A DNA stretch of 64,000 bases from GCA-2748575 sp965222725 (GTDB lineage Bacteria; Pseudomonadota; Gammaproteobacteria; Pseudomonadales; Ketobacteraceae): NCBI GenBank assembly GCA_965222725.1, contig OZ244969.1, positions 4,588,001-4,652,000 of the forward strand, read 5' to 3'. Below are positions 52,073 to 60,484 of this stretch, piece after piece. Every line of letters begins with the position of its first letter. Position 1 is the first letter of the stretch. The notes beneath the pieces are model-generated. The model had not been told where the DNA came from. It saw only the letters and a program-made list of their open reading frames with translations, and did no database searches. The position numbers and the translations under genes were made by a program.

Positions 52073-53287
52073 CTAGATTTTTACATGGTAATCGTAGAGC
52101 CAGGCCAGGTTTTTATTAAAGTATTCGGGGTTACTGGTGCCCAGCAGATTCAGATACTGGTGCCGGCCAAACTGAACCAGCGGATTGCGGATATGGTACA
52201 GCTTCATGTTGCGGCGGGCTTGCAATTGTACTTTGGTAGTACGGTCCCGGCGGCGTATCAGATAAAGATTTATCCCGTCTGTCAGATCTTCCGGATGTTG
52301 TTCCAGGCAGCCGGAAAGCACATAAGCATCTTCTATTGCCATGCCAGCACCCTGGGCCAGGAACGGCAGCATGGGATGAGCGGCATCCCCCAGCAGCACA
52401 CACTGGTCCTTATGCCAGTTTTTAAAGGGGTCCCTGTCATAGAGTGCCCAGCGATAACAGCTGTCGGGGTCTGATGCGGCCAGTATGTCGCGGGTCTGGG
52501 CGTTCCAGCCATCAAAATCACCGAGCATTTCATTCAGATCGGCTTTAATGGTCCAGGACTCTTCCTGCCACTGATCTGTTTCAATAACGGCGACATAGTT
52601 CACCAGCTCACCGCCACGCACATAGTAATACACCACATGGGAACCCGGCCCCATCAAAACATTGGCGCAGGGGTCCGGCCGACAGCTGGGGGACAGGTCT
52701 TTCACCGCCACCAGACCACGCCAGGCCACATTGCCGGTAAAGCGGGCTTCGGATTCGGGCGCAACGTATTCCCGCACGCGGGAGTGAATACCATCGGCGC
52801 CTATCACAAAATCAAATTCGTGGGTTTCCGGCGCTCCGTTACGCTCAAACGCCAGCCGTGTGATTCTTGCCGACGAGTCATATTCGATCTTCTGCAACCG
52901 CGCACCGGTGTTCACCTGGTCGCCGCTCAGCTCCTGATAAGCATCATGAAGAATGGAATGAAAGTCAGCACGGTGAATATGAATATAGGGGGCGCTTTGA
53001 AAAGATTCCGTGTGATTCAGCGGAAAACGACCGATCTGCTTGCCGGTGCGCCAGTGGCTGATTTTTACCGCTTTGGGAAGAAAACCGGCTTTCTTGGCAG
53101 GAGCAAGCACACCCCACTCCGCCAATATGCGCGTGGCATTGGGGCTTAGCTGAATGCCTGCGCCCACTTCCTGAAGCACCGGCGCCTGTTCGAATACGGT
53201 GACAGAAAATCCCGCCCGGGTCAGGGCCAGAGCTGCACTTAAACCGCCGATACCTGCCCCGACGATGGCAATTCGTTGACTTTTCAA
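52073..53287 (-). CDS. FAD-dependent aromatic-ring-type monooxygenase
   Basis: A 404-residue class A flavoprotein monooxygenase, resembling salicylate or 3-hydroxybenzoate 6-hydroxylases and UbiH-like enzymes. The FAD-binding GAGIGG is at 10-15, the GADGIHSRVR motif near 165 and GDAAHPMLPFLAQGAGMA near 300. No membrane segment is seen. It overlaps the cyclotransferase-like gene by four bases (ATGA) and is the last member of the string that contains mtnB-mtnD-mtnC. The substrate is not known. Its stop is convergent with the LysR gene, 37 bases away. Confidence 0.82.
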   Translation of the reverse strand: MKSQRIAIVGAGIGGLSAALALTRAGFSVTVFEQAPVLQEVGAGIQLSPNATRILAEWGVLAPAKKAGFLPKAVKISHWRTGKQIGRFPLNHTESFQSAPYIHIHRADFHSILHDAYQELSGDQVNTGARLQKIEYDSSARITRLAFERNGAPETHEFDFVIGADGIHSRVREYVAPESEARFTGNVAWRGLVAVKDLSPSCRPDPCANVLMGPGSHVVYYYVRGGELVNYVAVIETDQWQEESWTIKADLNEMLGDFDGWNAQTRDILAASDPDSCYRWALYDRDPFKNWHKDQCVLLGDAAHPMLPFLAQGAGMAIEDAYVLSGCLEQHPEDLTDGINLYLIRRRDRTTKVQLQARRNMKLYHIRNPLVQFGRHQYLNLLGTSNPEYFNKNLAWLYDYHVKI

Positions 53288-53694
53288 AGCTGGCTTCCCT
53301 TTTCGCCGCGGAATCTTTCCAGAAAACTGGCTTCATGATCCTGGTAACACCAAACCTCCCGGGTCAGCAGGTGGCGACAATCTGTTTTTATAACATACAC
53401 CCAGGCTTCAATAGATTGACCCCTGTCACTGATAATGGTCAAGCGCCGGCGCTGATAAAGCGGGCCTTCAAAGTGATCCAGTTTTTGCAGGGCTGCCCGG
53501 TTAATCCCGCGGTAAAGGGTGCCGGGAACCTCGTGCTGTGAATCGATGATAATTCCCGGATAGACAGCCCGCTTTACCCGGTAACAGGCGTACCCCGCCA
53601 ACCACGCAGCCTCACCTTGCGGTGACAGACCCGTAATGGCATTAAAAATTTCCCTGCTCTGCAATGTACCGTAGCAAAACAGTTTGTCAGTCAT
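53284..53694 (-). CDS. Gamma-glutamylcyclotransferase-like (AIG2-like) protein
   Basis: A 136-residue protein of the GGCT/AIG2 fold. The N-terminal substrate loop is FCYGTLQSRE (6-15). The likely catalytic Glu is in LDHFEGPLYQRRRL (near 75), and GTLYRG is also characteristic. Family members release 5-oxoproline from gamma-glutamyl compounds. It overlaps mtnC by four bases upstream and the monooxygenase by four bases downstream, so the three are translationally coupled. Confidence 0.8.
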   Translation of the reverse strand: MTDKLFCYGTLQSREIFNAITGLSPQGEAAWLAGYACYRVKRAVYPGIIIDSQHEVPGTLYRGINRAALQKLDHFEGPLYQRRRLTIISDRGQSIEAWVYVIKTDCRHLLTREVWCYQDHEASFLERFRGEKGSQL

Positions 53695-54389
53695 GATGAA
53701 ACGCTTAGGGATTCCAGATCAATCTGTTCAAAATTATGCACGAAAGGATGGGCTCCGAATCCATCGCAGATGCACTGGCGATCCAGAGCCAGTGTCAGCA
53801 TGCCGGCTTGCTCGGCTGCATCCAGTTCGGCCGTAACATCGGAAAGAAACAGGATTTGCCGGGAGGCTATTCCCAGTTCGGCAATGATGTTCTGGTAGGA
53901 TTCCGCTTCGCGCTTGCCGCCGATATTGGTATCAAAGTAACCGGAAAACAGCGGGGTCAGATCCCCCGCCTGGCTATAGCCAAAAATCAGTTTCTGGGCC
54001 GCCACTGAGCCGGACGAATACACATACAGATCAATGCCCTGCGTTTTCCAGTTTTCCAGCACGGCTTTAACTTCCGGGTACAGGTGGCCTTTTAACGTGC
54101 CGTCTTCATAGCCGCTTTTCCAGATCATTCCCTGCAGGGTTTTCAGCGGTGTGATTTTTTTGTCCTGATCGATCCATTGCTCCAGTGCAGAAGCAACCTC
54201 TGCTACCGGGGCATCCGGCGCACCCATTTCCTGGCGAGCCAGGTCCAGCTGTTCGCTGACCCGGGGATCCGATGCCTGGCTGCTTACAAATTCGCGAATG
54301 CGTTGCCGCGCATAGGGAAACAGCACTTCGCTGACAAAGGAAATGCTGGTGGTGGTGCCTTCAATATCGGTGACTATCGCTCTAATCAT
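53691..54389 (-). CDS. mtnC: Acireductone synthase (enolase-phosphatase)
   Basis: HAD-family enzyme of methionine salvage: enolises and dephosphorylates 2,3-diketo-5-methylthiopentyl-1-phosphate to acireductone. It has 232 residues. The HAD motif is VTDIEGTTTS (Asp8, Glu10), the VYSSGSVAAQKLIF block is near 125, and FLSDVTAELDAAEQAG supplies the late acidic motif. It is 7 bases downstream of mtnD and overlaps the next gene by four bases. Confidence 0.95.
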   Translation of the reverse strand: MIRAIVTDIEGTTTSISFVSEVLFPYARQRIREFVSSQASDPRVSEQLDLARQEMGAPDAPVAEVASALEQWIDQDKKITPLKTLQGMIWKSGYEDGTLKGHLYPEVKAVLENWKTQGIDLYVYSSGSVAAQKLIFGYSQAGDLTPLFSGYFDTNIGGKREAESYQNIIAELGIASRQILFLSDVTAELDAAEQAGMLTLALDRQCICDGFGAHPFVHNFEQIDLESLSVSS

Positions 54390-54396
54390 TCCCGGC

Positions 54397-54951
54397 TCAC
54401 TTCACCAGATCTTCGTATTTGGGAAACCGGGAAGCAATATCGTTACCGGTAAAACTGGCCACCCAGCCTTCGGGATTGGTGAACAGGCGAATGGCCGTAA
54501 AATTCGGTTTGCCGCCCATATCAAACCAGTGAGTGGTGTTGGCGGGAACGGAAATCAGATCACCCTGTTCACACAACATGGCAAACACTTTGCCATCCTT
54601 GTGCAGGTAAAACAGGCCGTTGCCACGAACAAAAAAGCGGACTTCGTCTTCGCTATGGGTGTGCTCATCAAGGAACTTTTTGCGTAATTCATCTTTGGCA
54701 GGATGATCTTCTGCCAGGCTGATCACATCGGCAGTCTGGTAACCTCCCTCCTGCTTCAGTCGTTCGATATCTTTTTCATAGGCCGCCAGTACCTGTTCCT
54801 GGGTAAGGTCTGCCGTTACAGTGGCATCCGTGGTCCACTGTTCAAACCGGATACCAATGGCCTTTAGTTCACTTTCAATGTCGGCTGTGTTGCCGGTTTG
54901 CAATACCACCGCAGACGGATCGCTATCGTTAAACACGGTCAGCATTGTCAT
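54397..54951 (-). CDS. mtnD: Acireductone dioxygenase
   Basis: Cupin metalloenzyme that oxidises acireductone; with iron it yields the methionine keto acid plus formate. It has 184 residues. The metal ligands are complete: His97, His99, Glu103 (EHTHSEDEVRFF) and His141 (TTHWFDM), matching the Klebsiella enzyme within one residue. The start ATG 54951 has GGAGG nine bases upstream, inside the end of mtnB. It is one base after the mtnB stop. Confidence 0.96.
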   Translation of the reverse strand: MTMLTVFNDSDPSAVVLQTGNTADIESELKAIGIRFEQWTTDATVTADLTQEQVLAAYEKDIERLKQEGGYQTADVISLAEDHPAKDELRKKFLDEHTHSEDEVRFFVRGNGLFYLHKDGKVFAMLCEQGDLISVPANTTHWFDMGGKPNFTAIRLFTNPEGWVASFTGNDIASRFPKYEDLVK

Positions 54952-54952
54952 A

Positions 54953-55585
54953 CTAATTTCCTCCGGATTTCAGTAACCGTAATTTGTATTCACATTCAAA
55001 CAGGAACTCCAGGGCTTCCAGGTGGCGTTTGGCTTCTGCCGCATCTTTACCCCAGGTATAAAGGCCATGGCCTGCCAGTATAAACGCATGCATCTGATCA
55101 CATTCTTTTATATGGGCTTCGATTTCCAGCGCCAACGCGGGCATGTACTGGCTATTGGGAAATACCGGAATGCCAAACACCCCTTCGTGGGTATCCACAC
55201 CACTGAACGCCTTCTGCAATTCGTAGTCATGCAAAGTCAGTGTGCCGGTACGCGTGGCCTGGCCCAGCACAGTACCGTAAACAGAATGGGTGTGAAGAAT
55301 AAATGCTGTGTCAGGAAAATACTGATATATAAGGCTGTGAAGCAGGGTCTCTGCAGAGGGCTTTTTGTCCACGCCCACCGGCTCGCCTTTCTGGTTCACC
55401 GGAATAAAATCCTGCTCCGTCAGTTCGCCCTTGTATTTACCGGAAACGGAAATCCAGAAAAAGGCATCGCCGGCCTCTTCTGCCGGTTTGCAGGAAAGGT
55501 TACCGCTGGTGGCCGGGCACCAGCCTTTCTTTTGAATCCACTGTCCCAGCCCGATAATGCTCTGCAAGCTTTCTGTTTTTGACAT
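54953..55585 (-). CDS. mtnB: Methylthioribulose-1-phosphate dehydratase
   Basis: Class II aldolase-fold zinc enzyme that dehydrates methylthioribulose-1-phosphate in methionine salvage. It has 210 residues. Zinc ligands are His98 and His100 (ILHTHSVYG) and His173 (LAGHGLYTWG), with Glu79 in the AET segment. The order mtnB-mtnD-mtnC after aroC and an MFS gene is that of Pseudomonas. The preceding enzyme, MtnA, is not in this window and is expected elsewhere. Confidence 0.95.
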   Translation of the reverse strand: MSKTESLQSIIGLGQWIQKKGWCPATSGNLSCKPAEEAGDAFFWISVSGKYKGELTEQDFIPVNQKGEPVGVDKKPSAETLLHSLIYQYFPDTAFILHTHSVYGTVLGQATRTGTLTLHDYELQKAFSGVDTHEGVFGIPVFPNSQYMPALALEIEAHIKECDQMHAFILAGHGLYTWGKDAAEAKRHLEALEFLFECEYKLRLLKSGGN

Positions 55586-55607
55586 GCCCTTTCTCCCGAG
55601 ATGTCAT

Positions 55608-56804
55608 TCAATCGTTTGGAACGGCTGCTACGCTGACCTGTTCGTGGCCCTGTAGCCGCCACAGTGCCAACAGAGCGCCCACTACCGCTACTGCCGCCGC
55701 AGCCAGATACGTGCTTTGCGGGCCCACGGCTTCCCAGATCTGCCCTGCAAAAAAAGAACCGATCGCGCCACCGGCACCAAAGCTAAGAGCACTATACAAC
55801 GCCTGCCCCTGCCCTGCACACTGTGGTGAAAAGTAATGATGTACCAGATGAATGCAGATGGCATGGAATATACCAAAGGTAGCAGCGTGCGTTAGCTGGG
55901 CAAGAATAATCAGCAGGGGCGCATCCGGATATTCGGCAATCACCCACCAGCGAACAGCCGCCAGTACAAAACAGAGTACGCCCATCTGTTTGATGGAAAA
56001 CCGCTCCATCAGGCGGTGCATCACCAGAAAGATAACCACCTCGGCCAGCACACCCAGGCCGATCAGCAGGCCCACATCAAACTTGCTGTAGCCGTAATCC
56101 TGCAGATAGATCAGAAAGAAAGCGTAATACGGGCCGTGAGTGACCTGCATCAGAAAGCAGATCAGAAAAAACACCAGCACCGCTGGCCGGAACAGCTGGG
56201 ACAAAAAGCCCGGCCCTTCGCTGGTTTGCGGCTCCAGCGGTGATTCGTACATGCCCTGGGTGCTCAGCCAGATGCCCGCCATCAGCAACAGCAGAATGTA
56301 AGGCAACCAGGCGATAGGAAAGCTGTCGAAGAACAACCCCAGCCCCGACGAAGTAACGATAAAACCAATGGATCCCCATACGCGGATTCGGCTGTACCAG
56401 TGGGGATGTTTCGCCAGATGATTCAGTGTCAGCACTTCCTGCTGGGGCAGAATGGCGTTCCAGAAAAAGCTGAAACTGATCATGATCATCATGAGTCCGG
56501 TAAAATCCGGCTCTAACAGTACCGCGGTAAATATCACCAGGGTAAGAAACGCCCCCAGACGGGTAATGGCCAGCCGCTTATGCGTTTTATCCGCCAGCCA
56601 GCCCCAGATATTGGGTGCGATCACCTTGGTGGCCATCAGCGATGCCATTACGGTGCCGATCTGGGCAATGGTATAGCCCGCCTCTTTCAGGTACACGCCC
56701 CAGTAGGTGAACAGGGCCCCGAGTAAAGCGAAATAGAAAAAATAAAAGCCGGACAATCGCCAATAGGGAATGTCCGGCTTTTCAGTGGTTTCCGCAACAG
56801 CCAT
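55608..56804 (-). CDS. MFS transporter (HcaT-like / MFS_1-like family)
   Basis: A 398-residue inner-membrane carrier with about twelve hydrophobic segments. The family N-terminus is YWRLSGFYFFYFALLGALFTYWG, with GWLADKTHKR in the loop after the second helix. HcaT-like carriers are named for phenylpropionate uptake, but this clade, located between aroC and mtn genes in Pseudomonas, has no proven substrate. It is 9 bases downstream of aroC and 22 bases upstream of mtnB. Confidence 0.88.
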   Translation of the reverse strand: MAVAETTEKPDIPYWRLSGFYFFYFALLGALFTYWGVYLKEAGYTIAQIGTVMASLMATKVIAPNIWGWLADKTHKRLAITRLGAFLTLVIFTAVLLEPDFTGLMMIMISFSFFWNAILPQQEVLTLNHLAKHPHWYSRIRVWGSIGFIVTSSGLGLFFDSFPIAWLPYILLLLMAGIWLSTQGMYESPLEPQTSEGPGFLSQLFRPAVLVFFLICFLMQVTHGPYYAFFLIYLQDYGYSKFDVGLLIGLGVLAEVVIFLVMHRLMERFSIKQMGVLCFVLAAVRWWVIAEYPDAPLLIILAQLTHAATFGIFHAICIHLVHHYFSPQCAGQGQALYSALSFGAGGAIGSFFAGQIWEAVGPQSTYLAAAAVAVVGALLALWRLQGHEQVSVAAVPND

Positions 56805-56813
56805 AGAAAAAGG

Positions 56814-57911
56814 TTACACGCTTCCTGGCAATACCGGTGTCTGTGAATGTACGTCCATATTCTGGCCGCGGTGACGCAGCAGGTGATCCATCAGAGTAAT
56901 GGCCAGCATGGCTTCGGCAATGGGCGTGGCACGCACACCCACACAGGGGTCATGACGGCCTTTGGTTACCACTTCGGTTTCGCCACCGGCCAGGTCCACA
57001 CTCTTGCCGGGCTGCAGAATGCTGCTGGTGGGTTTCAGGGCAATATGGGCCACAATATCCTGACCGGAGGAAATACCGCCGAGAATGCCACCGGCATTAT
57101 TGGATAAAAAACCCTGGGGGGTCATTTCGTCACGGTGTTCTTCGCCACGCTGAACAACGCAGTCAAAGCCGGCACCGATTTCCACGCCTTTTACCGCATT
57201 GATACTCATCAGGGCATGGGCAATATCCGCATCCAGACGATCGAATACCGGCTCACCCAAACCGGGAATCATCCCGGTAGCCGTAACGGTTACCCTGGCG
57301 CCAATGGAGCTGCCCTCTTTGCGTAACTGGTTGATCAGGGCTTCCATTTTGGGAACCGCCACCGGATCAGGGCAAAAGAAGGGATTGTTGTCCACTTCAT
57401 TCCAGTCAAAGCTTTCCGCCACTATGTCGCCGATCTGGGATACGTAACCCCGCACTTGTATGCCATGGCGTGCCTGCAGATATTTCTTGGCAATGGCACC
57501 GGCAGCCACCCGCATGGCGGTTTCACGGGCCGATGAGCGGCCGCCACCGCGATAATCGCGAATGCCGTATTTTTGCTGATAGGTGTAGTCAGCATGGGCC
57601 GGGCGGAATTTCTGGGAAATCTCGGAATAATCCTTGGATTTCTGATCGGTATTGCGGATCAGCAGGCCAATGGGTGTGCCGGTGGTTTTGCCTTCAAATA
57701 CTCCGGAAAGAATTTCCACCTGATCCGGTTCCTTACGCTGGGTAGTGTATTTGGAAGTGCCAGGTTTGCGTCGGTCAAGATCCACCTGCAGGTCGGCTTC
57801 CGTCAGTTCAAGCCCCGGGGGGCAGCCATCCACAATGCAGCCCAGCGCCAGTCCGTGACTTTCTCCGAAGGTGGTTACCTGAAACAGTTTTCCAAAGGTA
57901 TTTCCCGACAT
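56814..57911 (-). CDS. aroC: Chorismate synthase
   Basis: Last step of the shikimate pathway: EPSP to chorismate with reduced FMN. It has 365 residues. The N-terminal TFGESHGLALGCIVDG (14-29) and the flavin-site blocks YRGGGRSSARETAMRVAAG and SGQDIVAHIALKPTSS are intact. It precedes the MFS gene by 9 bases and follows prmB, as in Pseudomonas. Confidence 0.97.
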   Translation of the reverse strand: MSGNTFGKLFQVTTFGESHGLALGCIVDGCPPGLELTEADLQVDLDRRKPGTSKYTTQRKEPDQVEILSGVFEGKTTGTPIGLLIRNTDQKSKDYSEISQKFRPAHADYTYQQKYGIRDYRGGGRSSARETAMRVAAGAIAKKYLQARHGIQVRGYVSQIGDIVAESFDWNEVDNNPFFCPDPVAVPKMEALINQLRKEGSSIGARVTVTATGMIPGLGEPVFDRLDADIAHALMSINAVKGVEIGAGFDCVVQRGEEHRDEMTPQGFLSNNAGGILGGISSGQDIVAHIALKPTSSILQPGKSVDLAGGETEVVTKGRHDPCVGVRATPIAEAMLAITLMDHLLRHRGQNMDVHSQTPVLPGSV

Positions 57912-57955
57912 ATCACCTGTTTTCCTGATAATGATTGGATTTTATGGGCGGGCGA

Positions 57956-58918
57956 TTATAACACCCAATCCGCCTGGTGGAGATCGATTTGCTCCTTGGT
58001 CAGCAAAAATACCCCATGGCCGCCGTGCTCGAATTCCAGCCAGGTAAAGGGTACATCGGGATAGGCTTCTTCCAGCGCCACCCAGGAATTGCCCACTTCA
58101 ATCACCACAATACCGCCGGGATTCAGGTGCCGGGAGAGCTCCGGCAGCATGCGACGCACAATATCCAGGCCATCGTCACCGGCTTCAAGGCCCAGGCGGG
58201 GCTCATAGTGAAATTCATCCGCCAGGCTGTCCATATCCTCGGCATCCACGTAGGGAGGGTTGCTGACAATGATGTCATAGGTGCGACCATCCAGGGCTTC
58301 GAACAGGTCGGAGTAAATCACGTTCACCTGGCTTTCCAGCTGATGCATTTGCACATTCTGCTCTGCCAGATCCAGGGCATCCTCCGAAATATCCACGCAA
58401 TCCACTTGTGCATCCGGGAATGCCATTGCGCAAGCGATGCCGATGCAGCCGCTACCGGTACACAGGTCCAGCACATTATCGACCGTTTCAGGCTCTATCC
58501 AGGGTTCGAACTGTTTCTGGATCAGTTCGCCAATGGGTGACCGGGGAATCAAGGCCCGCTGATCTATCACAAAGGGCATGCCAGCAAACCAGGCGGTGCC
58601 GGTGATATAGGCAGTGGGGACCCGCTCCACCACACGCTGACGTACCAGGCCCACCACTTCGGCCCGCTCATCAATGGTGAGGTTGGCATCCTGAACCCGG
58701 GGGTCTACATCCCAGGGCAGGTGCAGCGCAAACAGAATCAGGGCCACGGCTTCATCCCAGGCGTCATCGTAACCATGGCCAAGCACTACACCGGCTTCGT
58801 TAAAACGACTGACAGACCAGCGGATAAAATCCTTGATGCTGTACAGGCCTTCCACGGCCTCGGGTTCAAAGCGGTCTTCGATATCCGTTATGGAACCTGT
58901 GTCATGGTGATGTGCCAT
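57956..58918 (-). CDS. prmB: 50S ribosomal protein L3 N5-glutamine methyltransferase
   Basis: SAM-dependent methyltransferase that modifies a glutamine in ribosomal protein L3. It has 320 residues from ATG 58918 (MAHHHDTGS), with GGGGGAT upstream; the frame is open to 58984 without a better start. The SAM site is DLCTGSGCIGIACA (about 150-163) and the substrate motif VSNPPYVDAED. PrmB was preferred over PrmC because of the N-terminal WDEAVALILFALHLP block and adjacency to aroC. Confidence 0.94.
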   Translation of the reverse strand: MAHHHDTGSITDIEDRFEPEAVEGLYSIKDFIRWSVSRFNEAGVVLGHGYDDAWDEAVALILFALHLPWDVDPRVQDANLTIDERAEVVGLVRQRVVERVPTAYITGTAWFAGMPFVIDQRALIPRSPIGELIQKQFEPWIEPETVDNVLDLCTGSGCIGIACAMAFPDAQVDCVDISEDALDLAEQNVQMHQLESQVNVIYSDLFEALDGRTYDIIVSNPPYVDAEDMDSLADEFHYEPRLGLEAGDDGLDIVRRMLPELSRHLNPGGIVVIEVGNSWVALEEAYPDVPFTWLEFEHGGHGVFLLTKEQIDLHQADWVL

Positions 58919-59171
58919 CGCTATCCCCCAGGGTGTATGAATGGTATGACTGGCCCTGAATAAGCCAGGGTAAATGGGCGGCATTGTAGCGCTGCCCCCG
59001 GAGCATGGCCAGCAGAGCCAGCCCGCTGTGCCGGTCGCCGGTGTGGGCGAAACCTGCCAGAATGTGACTCACCGGCCAGTTCAGGGGGACGCAGTGGTGT
59101 TTAGCTACTAAAATAGCCCAGAATTTTACTGGTTCAACAAACGCTTAGGGTAACAAAAAGGAAAAACAATA

Positions 59172-60005
59172 ATGACTGAAAATGAGCATAACCGGGTTTT
59201 GGTAACGGGTGGCGCCAGCGGTCTGGGGCGTGAGATTGCGGTGCGTTTTGCGCAGGAGGGATACCGGGTCTGTATTGCGGATCTGAATGAGGAGCGGGCT
59301 CAGGAAACCATTGCCCTGATTGATGACACGCCCGGTGAGGCGTTTTTTGAGAAATGCGATGTGACCAATCCACAGGACTGGGCGCGGACGCTGGTGGCCA
59401 TGGAGGATGTATGGGCCGGTACGGACATTCTGGTGAATAATGCGGGGGTTGCATCCGGCGGGCCATTTAACTGGTTGTCGGAGCAGGACTGGCACTGGGT
59501 GATGGGGATTAATTTTTACGGGGTGCTGTATGGCTGTCAGGCGTTTGTACCGCAGATGATTGAGCGCAAGGCGGGGCACATCGTGAATGTGGCGTCGATG
59601 GCGGGGGTGATTAATCCGCCGGGGATGAGTAATTACAATGTGTCGAAGGCGGCGGTGATTTCGTTGTCGGAGACGCTGGCGGTGGAGTTGAAGCCTCATG
59701 GGATCGGGGTGACTTGTGTGTGCCCTTCTTTCTTCAAGACGAATCTGGGTGAGTCGTTGCGGACGCCGGATGCGGGGACGCAGGCGGCAATGAACAAACT
59801 GATGGATCATTCGTCGGAGTTGTCGGCGGCGGATATTGCGGATGTGATTTTTCGGGGGGTGATGGCTGGTGAGTTTATGGTGATGCCGCATGAGAAGGCG
59901 CGGATGGCGGCGGAGTATAAGGCGAAGGATATGAAGGGGCATATGGCGATGATGGAGCCGTTGGCGCAGCAGGTGTTGGAGAGGGCTCAGCGGAAGGAGG
60001 ATTGA
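59172..60005 (+). CDS. SDR family oxidoreductase
   Basis: A 277-residue classical short-chain dehydrogenase, NAD(P) dependent. The Rossmann motif TGGASGLGR is at 12-20, NNAG at 89-92, and the catalytic Ser142 (VASMAGV), Tyr155 and Lys159 (YNVSK). The substrate is unknown. Codon use is odd: the 3' two-thirds strongly favour G-ending codons (GCG, GGG, TTG), unlike the C-rich neighbours upstream. It stands alone between prmB (divergent) and an inverted-repeat element. Confidence 0.88.
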   Translation: MTENEHNRVLVTGGASGLGREIAVRFAQEGYRVCIADLNEERAQETIALIDDTPGEAFFEKCDVTNPQDWARTLVAMEDVWAGTDILVNNAGVASGGPFNWLSEQDWHWVMGINFYGVLYGCQAFVPQMIERKAGHIVNVASMAGVINPPGMSNYNVSKAAVISLSETLAVELKPHGIGVTCVCPSFFKTNLGESLRTPDAGTQAAMNKLMDHSSELSAADIADVIFRGVMAGEFMVMPHEKARMAAEYKAKDMKGHMAMMEPLAQQVLERAQRKED

Positions 60006-60484
60006 GGTTGGGGCTGAGTTTCAGGGTGTATGGGTTGCGGGGGCATGGGTGGTTCAAGGCTACTGTTTGCCCTAGGGTTCGTTCTCAGCTTGGATCAGGG
60101 GCGCGGTGATCAAAGCAGGTCCGGGGGATACCTGCTTGCCCTTCGGGTTCCCTGCGCTTCTCGTCAAATTTGGCGTTCGCTAAACTCGCTGCGCTCAGAC
60201 AACGCTCACTCTATCCAAATTTGACTGCGATGCTCGACGGCGCAAAATCCCCCGGACCTGCTTTGATCACCGCTTTGTGTTGGTGGCGGGGCCATCGCTT
60301 TGCTTCAATAATTATTGAATGTTGCTCTACATTGTCGTTTTTGTCGTCTACTTGGCGGATTTCGCTGATTTTGATGCAAAAATGACTCTACAGCCACGCG
60401 ATCAACTATCTTTAAAGCGTTGACGCCGTTAAAATATTGGCCCTCAAAATTTAGCGAACGACACAAAAGGATACGGGTAAACCG
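60006..60484. other. Intergenic region (479 bp) with an inverted-repeat element
   Basis: No credible gene. The central part is the 171-bp element at 60103-60273. The right part (about 60300-60484) is AT-richer and should carry the promoter of the downstream genes. AAAAGGATACGGGTAAACCG precedes the ATG at 60485. I could not define clear promoter boxes. Confidence 0.65.
60103..60273. repeat. 171-bp MITE-like element with perfect 27-bp terminal inverted repeats
   Basis: The arms 60103-60129 and 60247-60273 are exact reverse complements (outer end GCGGTGATC, inner end CGGGGGAT). Nested inside is an 11-bp inverted pair, GTCAAATTTGG (60163-60173) and CCAAATTTGAC (60215-60225). The whole could fold into one long cruciform. 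There is no coding frame, no obvious target-site duplication and no second copy in the window. Confidence 0.88.

Noticed and set aside
58885..59070. Short minus-strand frame (GTG, about 56 codons) overlapping the prmB start
   Set aside because: No ribosome site and no recognisable protein; it ends inside prmB. A leader peptide cannot be excluded but is unsupported.
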